Assembly (NCBI GenBank): GCA_028277985.1
Contig: JANQFG010000196.1
Coordinates: forward strand, 1-34,173
Reading direction: 5' to 3'
Length of the DNA stretch: 34,173 nt
Source of the DNA: a bacterium
GTDB lineage: Bacteria; Desulfobacterota; DSWW01
Part shown: positions 7,861-14,275 of the stretch, one piece after another
Layout: every line of letters begins with the position of its first letter
How positions within the stretch are numbered: the stretch's first letter is position 1
The notes under the pieces: model-generated
The model's input: only the letters and a program-made list of their open reading frames with translations
The model's database searches: none
What the model was told of the DNA's origin: nothing
Translations under genes and position numbers: made by a program

Positions 7861-8667
7861 CTAAGCGTTGAGAGGAACGAGCCCTTTCGTTTCCTCATCC
7901 GCCGGGAAAAGTGCCTCGATTCTAAGTTCCTGGGTCGTCAAATCCAAAGGTGTTCCAAGGGTTGTAATCGTGGTGAAAAAGCTCGCTCTGACGGAGTCCT
8001 TTTCCAAGGTCAAAGGCATGATCGGCAGATTGCTGTCCATTTGAAAATCAACCGGGCCCTCACTGGGCTTCAGCTTTGAAATGTCCTCGTACAGTGCAAT
8101 CAGTTCGCCATCCTGGGTTGAAACGACCTCTTCCCACAATCGAGCGAGCAGAAATTGTTCGATAACAGGCCATCCCTTTACGTACCGCCGCAGTCCATCT
8201 TCTTCAAAAAGAACTCGGAAAGCGTTGTCATACTTCTTTGAGGCATCTTCTCCAAGGTAGAATTTTAGGAATTGGACATAGCCGGAATTCGCCATCAGGA
8301 TTCTGTATCCCGTGTTGACCACGAAAGCGGGGTAGGGTTCATGGCTCTCCAGCATGCGCTGCAATGCTTGCCGGACGACCTCCATCTTTTCTCCGTCAAA
8401 TGGTTCTTCATCAAACTCGGGAGCATAACCGGCAGCCACCAGAAAAGCGTTTCGTTGTCTGAGAGGCAATTCGAGCGCATGGGCAATTCGTGCAATCAAA
8501 TCGCGGCTTGGTTGAGACTTGCCGGTTTCAACAAAACTCAGATGCCTGGAAGAAACACCGACGTCCAGCGCCAGGTCCATTTGACTGATTCTTCTCAGCT
8601 TCCGCCAGAAGCGCAGAAAATCCCCTACAGATTCCTTTTTTTTCTGACTTAATATTGAATCATGCAC
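7861..8667 (-). CDS. XRE family regulator with MmyB-like ligand domain
   Basis: Transcription factor of about 268 residues. An N-terminal Cro/C1-type helix-turn-helix reads LRRISQMDLALDVGVSSRH followed by LSFVETGKSQPSRDLI. The C-terminal domain carries PYPAFVVNTGYRILMANSGY, which matches the MmyB-like ligand-binding domain (PAS-related, reported to bind fatty acids in a family structure). The start is a GTG at 8667 with AGAGG just upstream; another GTG at 8739 would add 24 residues but has no good ribosome site. A perfect 17-bp palindrome begins five bases upstream of this start and overlaps the ribosome site, suggesting autoregulation. The divergent membrane protein at 8759 is probably its target. 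Confidence 0.87.
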   Translation of the reverse strand: MHDSILSQKKKESVGDFLRFWRKLRRISQMDLALDVGVSSRHLSFVETGKSQPSRDLIARIAHALELPLRQRNAFLVAAGYAPEFDEEPFDGEKMEVVRQALQRMLESHEPYPAFVVNTGYRILMANSGYVQFLKFYLGEDASKKYDNAFRVLFEEDGLRRYVKGWPVIEQFLLARLWEEVVSTQDGELIALYEDISKLKPSEGPVDFQMDSNLPIMPLTLEKDSVRASFFTTITTLGTPLDLTTQELRIEALFPADEETKGLVPLNA

Positions 8668-8671
8668 GGAT

Positions 8672-8711
8672 ATTACCTCTGAGGTAATGGACTTGATTAC
8701 CTGTGATGGTA
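8672..8711. promoter_or_regulatory. Putative XRE operator: palindrome plus imperfect second site
   Basis: A perfect odd palindrome, ATTACCTCTGAGGTAAT, occupies 8672-8688. A related imperfect site, ATTACC (8696-8701) with GGTA (8708-8711), starts 24 bases after the first. The first overlaps the ribosome site of the regulator and abuts the -35 box of the divergent gene. Confidence 0.7.
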
Positions 8712-8715
8712 CAAT
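8688..8715 (+). promoter_or_regulatory. Promoter of the small membrane protein gene
   Basis: -35 TGGACT (8688-8693), 16-base spacer, -10 TACAAT (8710-8715). The second, imperfect operator half-sites lie within the spacer. Confidence 0.5.
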
Positions 8716-8758
8716 CCCCGCAGCTCGAATGCAATTCACCTATGAAAGGAGAAAGAGG

Positions 8759-9103
8759 ATGAGCGCATTCAGAACGCTTCTGCTTGCTATGATGATAGGT
8801 ATCCTCGGCTACACGGGTGTCGTGGTCTTGAAGCATGGTTGGAACCTGTTTCCGGTCTTCTTGGGCGATATGGCGGCGATGGGCTGGGCCGGACAGTTCA
8901 ATTTCGACTTCATGTGCTTCCTCGTGCTCTCGGGATTGTGGCTCGCCTGGCGTCATCATTTCTCTCACGGTGGAATTGCCTTGGGCGTGCTCGGGTTCTT
9001 CGGAGGGATCATGGTGCTCGCCCCGTATCTTCTCATTGCAGGTTTCAAGGCAGATGGAGACATGAGGACACTGCTACTTGGCGAGGTCAGGGCAGGCAGC
9101 TGA
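8759..9103 (+). CDS. Small three-helix membrane protein of unknown function
   Basis: Predicted membrane protein of 114 residues with three hydrophobic segments (about residues 5-28, 49-66 and 70-93), the middle one preceded by GQFNFDFMC and ending LWLAWRH. I do not recognise a characterised family. The ATG at 8759 follows AAGGAGAAAGAGG, an excellent ribosome site. The gene is divergent from the MmyB-like regulator and shares its palindromic operator, so it is likely that regulator's main target. With a fatty-acid-sensing-type regulator a membrane or lipid role is plausible but unproven. Confidence 0.75.
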   Translation: MSAFRTLLLAMMIGILGYTGVVVLKHGWNLFPVFLGDMAAMGWAGQFNFDFMCFLVLSGLWLAWRHHFSHGGIALGVLGFFGGIMVLAPYLLIAGFKADGDMRTLLLGEVRAGS

Positions 9104-9228
9104 TTCTGGAAATGAGCGGCAACCGAGACGGAGGCTACTAGATCAAAGCGCGCGCTCCAGCAGATCGAGACGAAAGGTGCTCGGGCAGTGGATCCATGGC
9201 AGGGATCGGATCGGTAAACAGGCAGAAC

Positions 9229-10354
9229 CTAAAGGTGGACTCTCCCATACAGGCGGACTTGGGCCCGGTAATTCATGGCGATATAGACCATTTTCGAGAA
9301 TGCCACGCCAAAGAAGATGTATTGAGGTTTTGGGAGGCTCAGCGACACGCATGCAATGACCAGCATGGTCAGCGTGTTGAGAAGGATATAGGGCCGGTAC
9401 TCGAGCCTGTTTAGGAAGTACGCCGTCTGTTTGCCGAGGTAGAATAGCAGCACACCCACCACGACCATGATTCGGAAATCATGCATGCTCATATCGTTCA
9501 GGATTGCGTGGCGAATCATGTTCGCCAGGATGGCAAAAGAGATATACGTAGCCAGCTGGGAATATAGGATAGCATCCCCATCCTTGTCGCGTTGACTCTC
9601 GATGAGCAACGGAAACGAATCGAAGTACATCCACCAGATCATACAGATGAAAACGAAACCACAGACCGCCGTCACGATGGACAGTGTGTCCCAGTTCATG
9701 TCGATGAGGCCGGCGGATATGGAAATGACCGATTCTCCCAGAAGGATAATGGCCAGCAACCCTACACGCTCCACCAGATGATCCCTGTCGATGGGAATGG
9801 AGCTGCCGATAATGAATCTCCGCCCCACCATGTCAAAGGATAATCCGAGATAGAATACAGCGACCGCAAAAGGCAGCTCGAAAAAAGAGGAACAGGCGCA
9901 AATCAGTGCTCCAACCAGATAGACTGACCCCGTTCTGATTGCGAATTGAGCCTTTTCCTCGTGCCTGCGTGCCGCTGAAAAATACAGCCCGGAGATAAAG
10001 AGTCGGGCCAGGCAGTAAACGATGACAAAGGGCACATGATTCTTGACAATCCTCGGACCCATCTGAATCGACGCCAGCATGATCAGGAACATGAGAAGCA
10101 GCGTGGCAACGCGGTGCGTCCTCGCGTCGGCGTCGAACCGATTGCTGTACACGGTATGTCCAACCCATATCCACCACATGGGTATGAATCCGAGGATGAA
10201 ATGGAACCACACTCCAGGGCTCAGGTGCCCATGGTGTGTGTGCCAGCATATGGGTGAGATTACCCAGCGCTACAACGAAAATCAGGTCGAAGAAGAGTTC
10301 GAGCCAGGTTGCATGTCGCAGTTCATCCAGATAGAGAAGTTTCTTTTCCGGCAT
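9229..10354 (-). pseudogene. LtrA-like (low temperature requirement A) membrane protein, frameshifted
   Basis: Multi-spanning membrane protein of the LtrA family, about 370 residues if read through. The N terminus (from ATG 10354) reads TWLELFFDLIFVVALGNLTHMLAH, the family hallmark, but the frame then departs. The rest of the family sequence continues from FILGFIPMWWIWVGHTVYSNRFDAD in the frame of 10212-9229. The switch falls at a four-unit CA/TG dinucleotide run (10235-10242); one more unit would fuse both parts in frame. So this is a disrupted gene, a sequencing or assembly error, or a slippage-controlled gene. The function of LtrA is not well established. It lies 44 bases downstream of the AhpD-like gene and may be in its transcript. 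Confidence 0.8.
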
Positions 10355-10398
10355 GGTATTGCTTCTTCCAGAAGAAATGTTTCCGAATAGAATCCCGA

Positions 10399-10977
10399 TT
10401 ATTCAACAAACTTGAACGGCTCATCGAGCTCAGGCTTGATGATATGCACGGCATAGTTGGCTATCATCTTGCGGCCGATATGTGCCAGGATTTCGTAGAG
10501 CCTTGCCCTGTCGATTCCCATATCCTCTACGATTTCCAGGTCTTTGTCCGTCAAATGGCCTCTCTTTTCGAGTATGGTCCGGGTCACCCAGACCAGATTG
10601 CCGACGTGTTTGTCTTGCGGGAATTCCCCCTTTCTGATGGCAAGGACATCCTCATGGCTTACCCCGTTAATTTCGGAGAACTTGCTATGCATGCTGGAAC
10701 AATAGTGGCAGTCGTTGAAAAGTGAAACGACCAGTTGAACCACCTGCTGCTCTTTTGCCGTAAGGTATGCACTGTGCATGATCGCTTCGGTCTTAGTATA
10801 GACGAGTGGGGCGGCCGGACTCTTCGACATTTCCTTCAACAGGTTGGGCACAAAGCCGAAGTCTTTTTCGATCTCAGCCTGTGTTTGTTCGGGCGTGGGA
10901 CGGTCCCCTGCTTGAAGAAGACCGGCCAGGCTGACAAACAGGACACTGACAACCGTTGCTCTCAATACTCTCTTCAT
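10399..10977 (-). CDS. Exported AhpD-like carboxymuconolactone decarboxylase family protein
   Basis: Protein of 192 residues with an apparent signal peptide (MKRVLRATVVSVLFVSLAGLL then AGDRP). The mature part carries the AhpD/CMD signature CHYCSSMH: two redox cysteines spaced CxxC and a nearby histidine, as in alkylhydroperoxidase AhpD. These proteins typically reduce peroxides or disulfides; export of an AhpD-like protein to the periplasm is less common. The start at 10977 is supported by AGGAG upstream and by the signal peptide; the open frame extends further upstream without supporting features. It is divergent from an HxlR regulator, and a strong minus-strand promoter lies about 100 bases upstream. 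A peroxide or electrophile response is a reasonable inference. Confidence 0.85.
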   Translation of the reverse strand: MKRVLRATVVSVLFVSLAGLLQAGDRPTPEQTQAEIEKDFGFVPNLLKEMSKSPAAPLVYTKTEAIMHSAYLTAKEQQVVQLVVSLFNDCHYCSSMHSKFSEINGVSHEDVLAIRKGEFPQDKHVGNLVWVTRTILEKRGHLTDKDLEIVEDMGIDRARLYEILAHIGRKMIANYAVHIIKPELDEPFKFVE

Positions 10978-11065
10978 TTTGCTTTCTCCTCTTTCCGCAG
11001 TCATGGGGTTACAGAACTCTCCGAGGCTTCTCTGCCACTCATGTACCTCTCGCTCGGTTCGTGTT

Positions 11066-11094
11066 ATTATTTGGTCGTAATGCATTCTGGTCAA
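11066..11094 (-). promoter_or_regulatory. Promoter of the AhpD-like gene
   Basis: Minus strand: -35 TTGACC (11089-11094), 17-base spacer, -10 AATAAT (11066-11071). Its -35 overlaps the -35 of the divergent HxlR promoter. Confidence 0.6.
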
Positions 11095-11133
11095 GTACCT
11101 ACTATTTTGTATAATACTTACCAATAGGTATGT
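11088..11133 (+). promoter_or_regulatory. HxlR promoter and putative operator
   Basis: -35 TGGTCA (11088-11093), 16-base spacer, -10 TATAAT (11110-11115). The near-palindrome ACTTACCAATAGGTATGT (11116-11133; TACC/GGTA core) covers the expected transcription start. A second inverted pair AAGTA/TACTT flanks the -10 box. HxlR-type proteins bind such sites between divergent genes. Confidence 0.55.
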
Positions 11134-11154
11134 AATGTTGAATGGAGGGCACTT

Positions 11155-11601
11155 ATGATCGATCACTGTGACCTAAAAAAAGCAGGGAATGTCGAATTCA
11201 GATGCTACTTTCAATTGGCGACAATGGTTATCGGAGGGAAATGGAAGCCGAAGGTTCTCTTTCACTTGGCCCAGGGGGAGGTCGTCCGGTTCGGCGCTCT
11301 GCGCAGGGCTGTGTTCGGAATTACGGAGAAGATGCTGATTCAAAGCTTGAAGGAACTGGAAAAAGACGGTCTGGTGAAGCGCAAAGTCTACCGCGAGGTC
11401 CCGCCCAGGGTTGAGTACTCTCTGACAGAGCTGGGGAAATCGTTCATTCCGGTATTGAACGCAATGTATGATTGGGGCAAGTCATACGCGTCCTTCCTGG
11501 TCGCAAGTGGAAAGGATCATCTTGAATATAGACCGGGAACGATTTTCGACAACATTGATGAACTGGTGAATGATGACAGTGAAACGAGTCTGTCCACATA
11601 G
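11155..11601 (+). CDS. HxlR family transcriptional regulator
   Basis: Winged-helix regulator of 148 residues. The family signature MVIGGKWKPKVLFHLAQG is followed by FGALRRAVFGITEKMLIQSLKELEKDGLVKRKVY (recognition helix and wing start) and a C-terminal LTELGKSFIPVLNAMYDWG helix. Cysteines near residues 4 and 14 precede the winged helix; several HxlR members (HypR, YodB) sense electrophiles or oxidants by N-terminal cysteines, so redox sensing is plausible. GGAGGG lies 5-10 bases before the ATG. It is divergent from the exported AhpD-like gene, the probable target. Confidence 0.92.
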   Translation: MIDHCDLKKAGNVEFRCYFQLATMVIGGKWKPKVLFHLAQGEVVRFGALRRAVFGITEKMLIQSLKELEKDGLVKRKVYREVPPRVEYSLTELGKSFIPVLNAMYDWGKSYASFLVASGKDHLEYRPGTIFDNIDELVNDDSETSLST

Positions 11602-11734
11602 AAAAGCTTGCGCCGGGATGTCACTGATTCGTGATGTTCCTCCTCCTACACCATATGGATGATTTCCCAGTTGGTGGGAACCTAAGGCATTAGACAGCTG
11701 TTTTAGGAGATTTCTGTGGAGACCCCATAAACCT

Positions 11735-11768
11735 TTGCGTGACATTGGACGATAGGTATGCTAAGCAT
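11735..11768 (+). promoter_or_regulatory. Candidate promoter upstream of the Ala-rich leader
   Basis: -35 TTGCGT (11735-11740), 16-base spacer, -10 TATGCT (11757-11762). The -10 overlaps an inverted repeat ATGCT-A-AGCAT (11758-11768). It lies about 30 bases before the leader start. Confidence 0.4.
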
Positions 11769-11791
11769 GTGGGATCATCCAAAGGAAATAT

Positions 11792-11911
11792 ATGATGACT
11801 GCTTCCACATTCAAGACCACGGACGCACCTCGAGCGACCGGCGCCGCTGCGGCCGGCGCTGCTGCGGCAGCCGCTGCTGGACAGCCTGCGGTCCCGGGAG
11901 GGAGCACATGA
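11792..11911 (+). CDS. Alanine-rich 39-residue open frame (candidate leader peptide)
   Basis: Short open frame of 39 codons starting ATGATG with AAAGGA just upstream. Fifteen residues are alanine, eleven of them packed as AAAAGAAAAAAA near residues 18-29. It lies between a candidate promoter and two tandem intrinsic terminators that precede the aminotransferase gene at 12073. The arrangement matches amino-acid attenuators, in which ribosome stalling at a run of codons controls whether the terminator forms. The sequence CTGCGG at 11886-11891, just after the Ala run, could pair with CCGCAG of the first terminator and open it. No known peptide family is recognised. It could also be a structural or secreted peptide, or a non-coding GC-rich element. 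Confidence 0.5.
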   Translation: MMTASTFKTTDAPRATGAAAAGAAAAAAAGQPAVPGGST

Positions 11912-11940
11912 TCTGATATCCCTCATAAGAAAAACATTCG

Positions 11941-11970
11941 GGGCTGCGGGCGACCAACCGCAGCCCTTTT
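11941..11970 (+). terminator. Intrinsic terminator 1 in the aminotransferase leader
   Basis: Perfect 9-bp stem GGGCTGCGG (11941-11949) with CCGCAGCCC (11958-11966), 8-base loop, followed by TTTT. It is 29 bases after the stop of the Ala-rich frame. Confidence 0.8.
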
Positions 11971-11976
11971 GCATTC

Positions 11977-12008
11977 AAGGGCTGCAGATACTCTCGCAGC
12001 CCTTTTTT
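11977..12008 (+). terminator. Intrinsic terminator 2 in the aminotransferase leader
   Basis: Perfect 9-bp stem AAGGGCTGC (11977-11985) with GCAGCCCTT (11996-12004), 10-base loop, T-run to 12008. The GGGCTGC core repeats that of terminator 1, so arms can also pair across the two hairpins. It ends only 64 bases before the aminotransferase start. Confidence 0.85.
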
Positions 12009-12072
12009 CTTGTTCTTTCTCTACCAGCCCTCGATCACGAGGTCACGCGGGTTCAACAGGAGGATAGAAACC

Positions 12073-13380
12073 ATGAGAACCAACATCGTACACATCGGCG
12101 CCGAAGAGTTGACGTACGAAATCCGCAACATTGTGCGGGTGGCCGAGAAACTCAAAACGCTCGGAGTTCCCGTGTACATGGAAAACATCGGCGATCCGGT
12201 GACGAAAGGCGAAGAAATACCTGCCTGGATGAAAGAGATCGTCGCCCAACTGGCAATGGAAGACGCTTGCTATGGCTACTGCCCCACCCAAGGCCTGCTG
12301 GAAACCCGCGAATTCCTGGTGGCCCTGAACAACGGCAACGGCAACTGCCCCATAACCACGGATGACATCATCTTCTTCAACGGACTGGGAGATGCGATTA
12401 CCAAGACGTACGGCTTTCTGCGACGCACCGCCCGGGTTATCACTCCTTCGCCAACCTATACCACGCACTCCTCTTCCGAAGCAGCTCACGCCGGCCTGCC
12501 TCCGGTGTGCTATCCATTGGATCCTTACAACGGTTGGTTGCCGGACCCGGACGAGCTCCGCCGACGCGTAAAGTACAACCCGGCCGTCGCCGGCATCCTA
12601 GTGATCAACCCTGACAACCCCACCGGAGCGGTTTACCCTGTGCACCTGCTCAAAGAGATCGTTGCCATTGCCGAGGAGTTCGATCTCTTTATTATCGCCG
12701 ATGAAATCTACCAAAATCTGGTCTTTAACGGCCATGAAACCGAGCCGCTGGCCGCAGTGATCGGAGAAGTCCCTGCCATATCCATGAAAGGAATTTCCAA
12801 AGAGCTTCCCTGGCCCGGTTCGCGCTGCGGCTGGATCGAGGTGTACAACGTCAACAGAGATCCCCAGTTCAAGAGCTACATCCAGAGCATTCTCAATGCC
12901 AAAATGATTGAAGTCTGCTCAACCACTTTGCCTCAGAAATCCCTTCCCCGCATTGTGCAGCATCCCGAGTATCTGGAGTATCTCGACATCCGTCGAAGCC
13001 GCTACGAAAGATTCGCCCAGATCGCATATGATAGCCTCAAAGATCTGCCCGGTGTACTGATCAACCGGACCAACGGCGCATTTTACATGATTGTGGCTTT
13101 CGAAGACGGCTGCTTGAACCATGGTCAGACCCTACCTATTTCCGATCGATCCGTAGCTGATATGGTTGCAGATCTAACATCCGACCCGCACATTCAGCCG
13201 GACAAGAGGTTCGTCTATTACCTACTGGCCGCCACGGGAATCTGTGTGGTCCCTTTGACCTCCTTTAACACGCCTCTTCAGGGTTTCCGCCTGACCCTTT
13301 TGGAGCCGGATGAAGATCGTTTCAGGAAGATGATCGCAACCCTGCGTCATGGCATCGAGGACTATCTGAGATCCGATTAG
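12073..13380 (+). CDS. Class I/II PLP-dependent aminotransferase
   Basis: Fold-type I aminotransferase of 435 residues. Visible motifs are YCPTQGLLETREFL near residue 75, the NPDNPTGAVY substrate/cofactor loop near 185, the IIADEIYQNLVF aspartate-tyrosine motif near 215, and SMKGISKELPWPGSRCGW near 240-255, which supplies the PLP lysine and a phosphate-binding arginine. It resembles alanine/aspartate-type enzymes (AlaT/AspC group); the exact amino donor cannot be assigned. The ATG at 12073 has AGGAGG ten bases upstream; an in-frame TTG at 12010 lies inside the terminator tail and is unlikely. I see no promoter between the second terminator and this start, so expression probably depends on read-through of the leader. 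Confidence 0.93.
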   Translation: MRTNIVHIGAEELTYEIRNIVRVAEKLKTLGVPVYMENIGDPVTKGEEIPAWMKEIVAQLAMEDACYGYCPTQGLLETREFLVALNNGNGNCPITTDDIIFFNGLGDAITKTYGFLRRTARVITPSPTYTTHSSSEAAHAGLPPVCYPLDPYNGWLPDPDELRRRVKYNPAVAGILVINPDNPTGAVYPVHLLKEIVAIAEEFDLFIIADEIYQNLVFNGHETEPLAAVIGEVPAISMKGISKELPWPGSRCGWIEVYNVNRDPQFKSYIQSILNAKMIEVCSTTLPQKSLPRIVQHPEYLEYLDIRRSRYERFAQIAYDSLKDLPGVLINRTNGAFYMIVAFEDGCLNHGQTLPISDRSVADMVADLTSDPHIQPDKRFVYYLLAATGICVVPLTSFNTPLQGFRLTLLEPDEDRFRKMIATLRHGIEDYLRSD

Positions 13381-13930
13381 AAAGAATGATAATTCGATTC
13401 CAAACAGTACGGACGCTAGCTTCCGCCATTCTCGGTTAGAGCAAGCTTATGGCAAGATTGTGGTGGAATGTTCGAACGATACTATATCAGAAGCATACAT
13501 GGGTCGGGGAAGAAGATTGCCTAGCCAACGAGCAGCCTGTTATTCTAATGCCTAATCTCGAGAAGCGTGCGATCCATTTTGACCAAAAACCTGAAATTCC
13601 AGCTGAAGGTATGATCCAGTCAACTAACAGCAAGGGATCTTGACTGCCAGAGTCTCCTGGTCTGTTCCATGTGAGATCTTCAAACATGGACAAAGAACGA
13701 TCTTCAGCTTTCTGGCGAAGATCCAGAACCGCCACTCATCCGACAGAAGATGTACGAAACCGGAAAGGAGGAGTCTGAGTTGTTGGGGGGTAACGCTGAG
13801 GGTATAGTTTTCTATCCGGTTGATGGCGGAGCCCGTCTTGAACTTGCCCCACAGCAACGGTGCATGATACGATCCTTTTGAAATCAGATTGGGTGTTCCA
13901 ATACAATCCAACGGAAAGGAGAATAGAGAA
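13381..13930. other. Intergenic region of about 550 bases
   Basis: No convincing gene: the open frames on both strands lack ribosome sites and family resemblance. A possible weak promoter (TTGCCC at 13844-13849, 18 bases, TACGAT at 13868-13873) precedes the Cys-rich gene. It may hold eroded sequence. Confidence 0.45.
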
Positions 13931-14116
13931 ATGGCTCACCACCATGAAGGGGGTTGCTGCGGCGAAGGCAAGCTTTGTGCATTGACCTGCTGTCCATGCG
14001 ATCTCGATATTGAGAAGATCAAACCTCTTGTCAATCAACCGCAACACATTTGCAAGGCTTGCGGTCGTGTAGCCAACGACGAGAAAAGTCTCTGCCAGCC
14101 CGCGCCGATTCGCTGA
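13931..14116 (+). CDS. Small Cys/His-rich metal-binding-type protein
   Basis: Protein of 61 residues with nine cysteines: a His-rich start (MAHHHEGG), a cluster CC-x6-C-x3-CC-x-C, and a C-terminal CKACGRVANDEKSLC segment that looks like a four-cysteine zinc-ribbon-like or cluster-binding knuckle. AAAGGAG lies nine bases before the ATG. Short proteins ending in a CxxCGRVA..E..LC motif are, to my recollection, frequent in Desulfobacterota, usually unnamed. It could be a metal or Fe-S carrier, or a metal sensor. It sits directly upstream of the left repeat and the metal permease/SPFH gene, so a link to metal handling is plausible. Confidence 0.78.
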   Translation: MAHHHEGGCCGEGKLCALTCCPCDLDIEKIKPLVNQPQHICKACGRVANDEKSLCQPAPIR

Positions 14117-14145
14117 GGAAGTCCGACTCCGGGATCTCCTTAGCA

Positions 14146-14229
14146 TTGGTAGGGGAGATCATGGCAAAAAGCTACGATCGAGCGGCAGTGAACGCTGCTG
14201 CGATATGATCGGCAAAGGCCTTTCTCTTT
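14146..14229 (+). repeat. Left copy of an 83/84-bp direct repeat bracketing module 1
   Basis: About 93 percent identical by eye to 23714-23796: five mismatches and one indel over 84 columns. In the right copy the same bases are the last codons of the PPIase gene plus about 40 bases beyond its stop. Here an extra A in the run at 14166-14170 breaks the frame, so this is a remnant of a PPIase gene end. Both copies keep the hairpin around GCGGCAG and the AAAGGCCTTT palindrome with a T-rich tail. The repeat spacing is 9568 bases. Confidence 0.88.
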
Positions 14230-14275
14230 GCCGCGTTCGCACCGTAGGTCATTCCACACCGCGTGACAGGCGGTC

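Noticed and set aside
13736..14146. Minus-strand open frame of 136 codons across the Cys-rich gene
   Set aside because: No ribosome site or recognisable protein features; the plus-strand Cys-rich gene has an excellent ribosome site.
14146..14229. Reading the left repeat as a small gene (15 codons from 14161)
   Set aside because: The short frame arises from the frameshifted remnant of the PPIase end and has no independent support.
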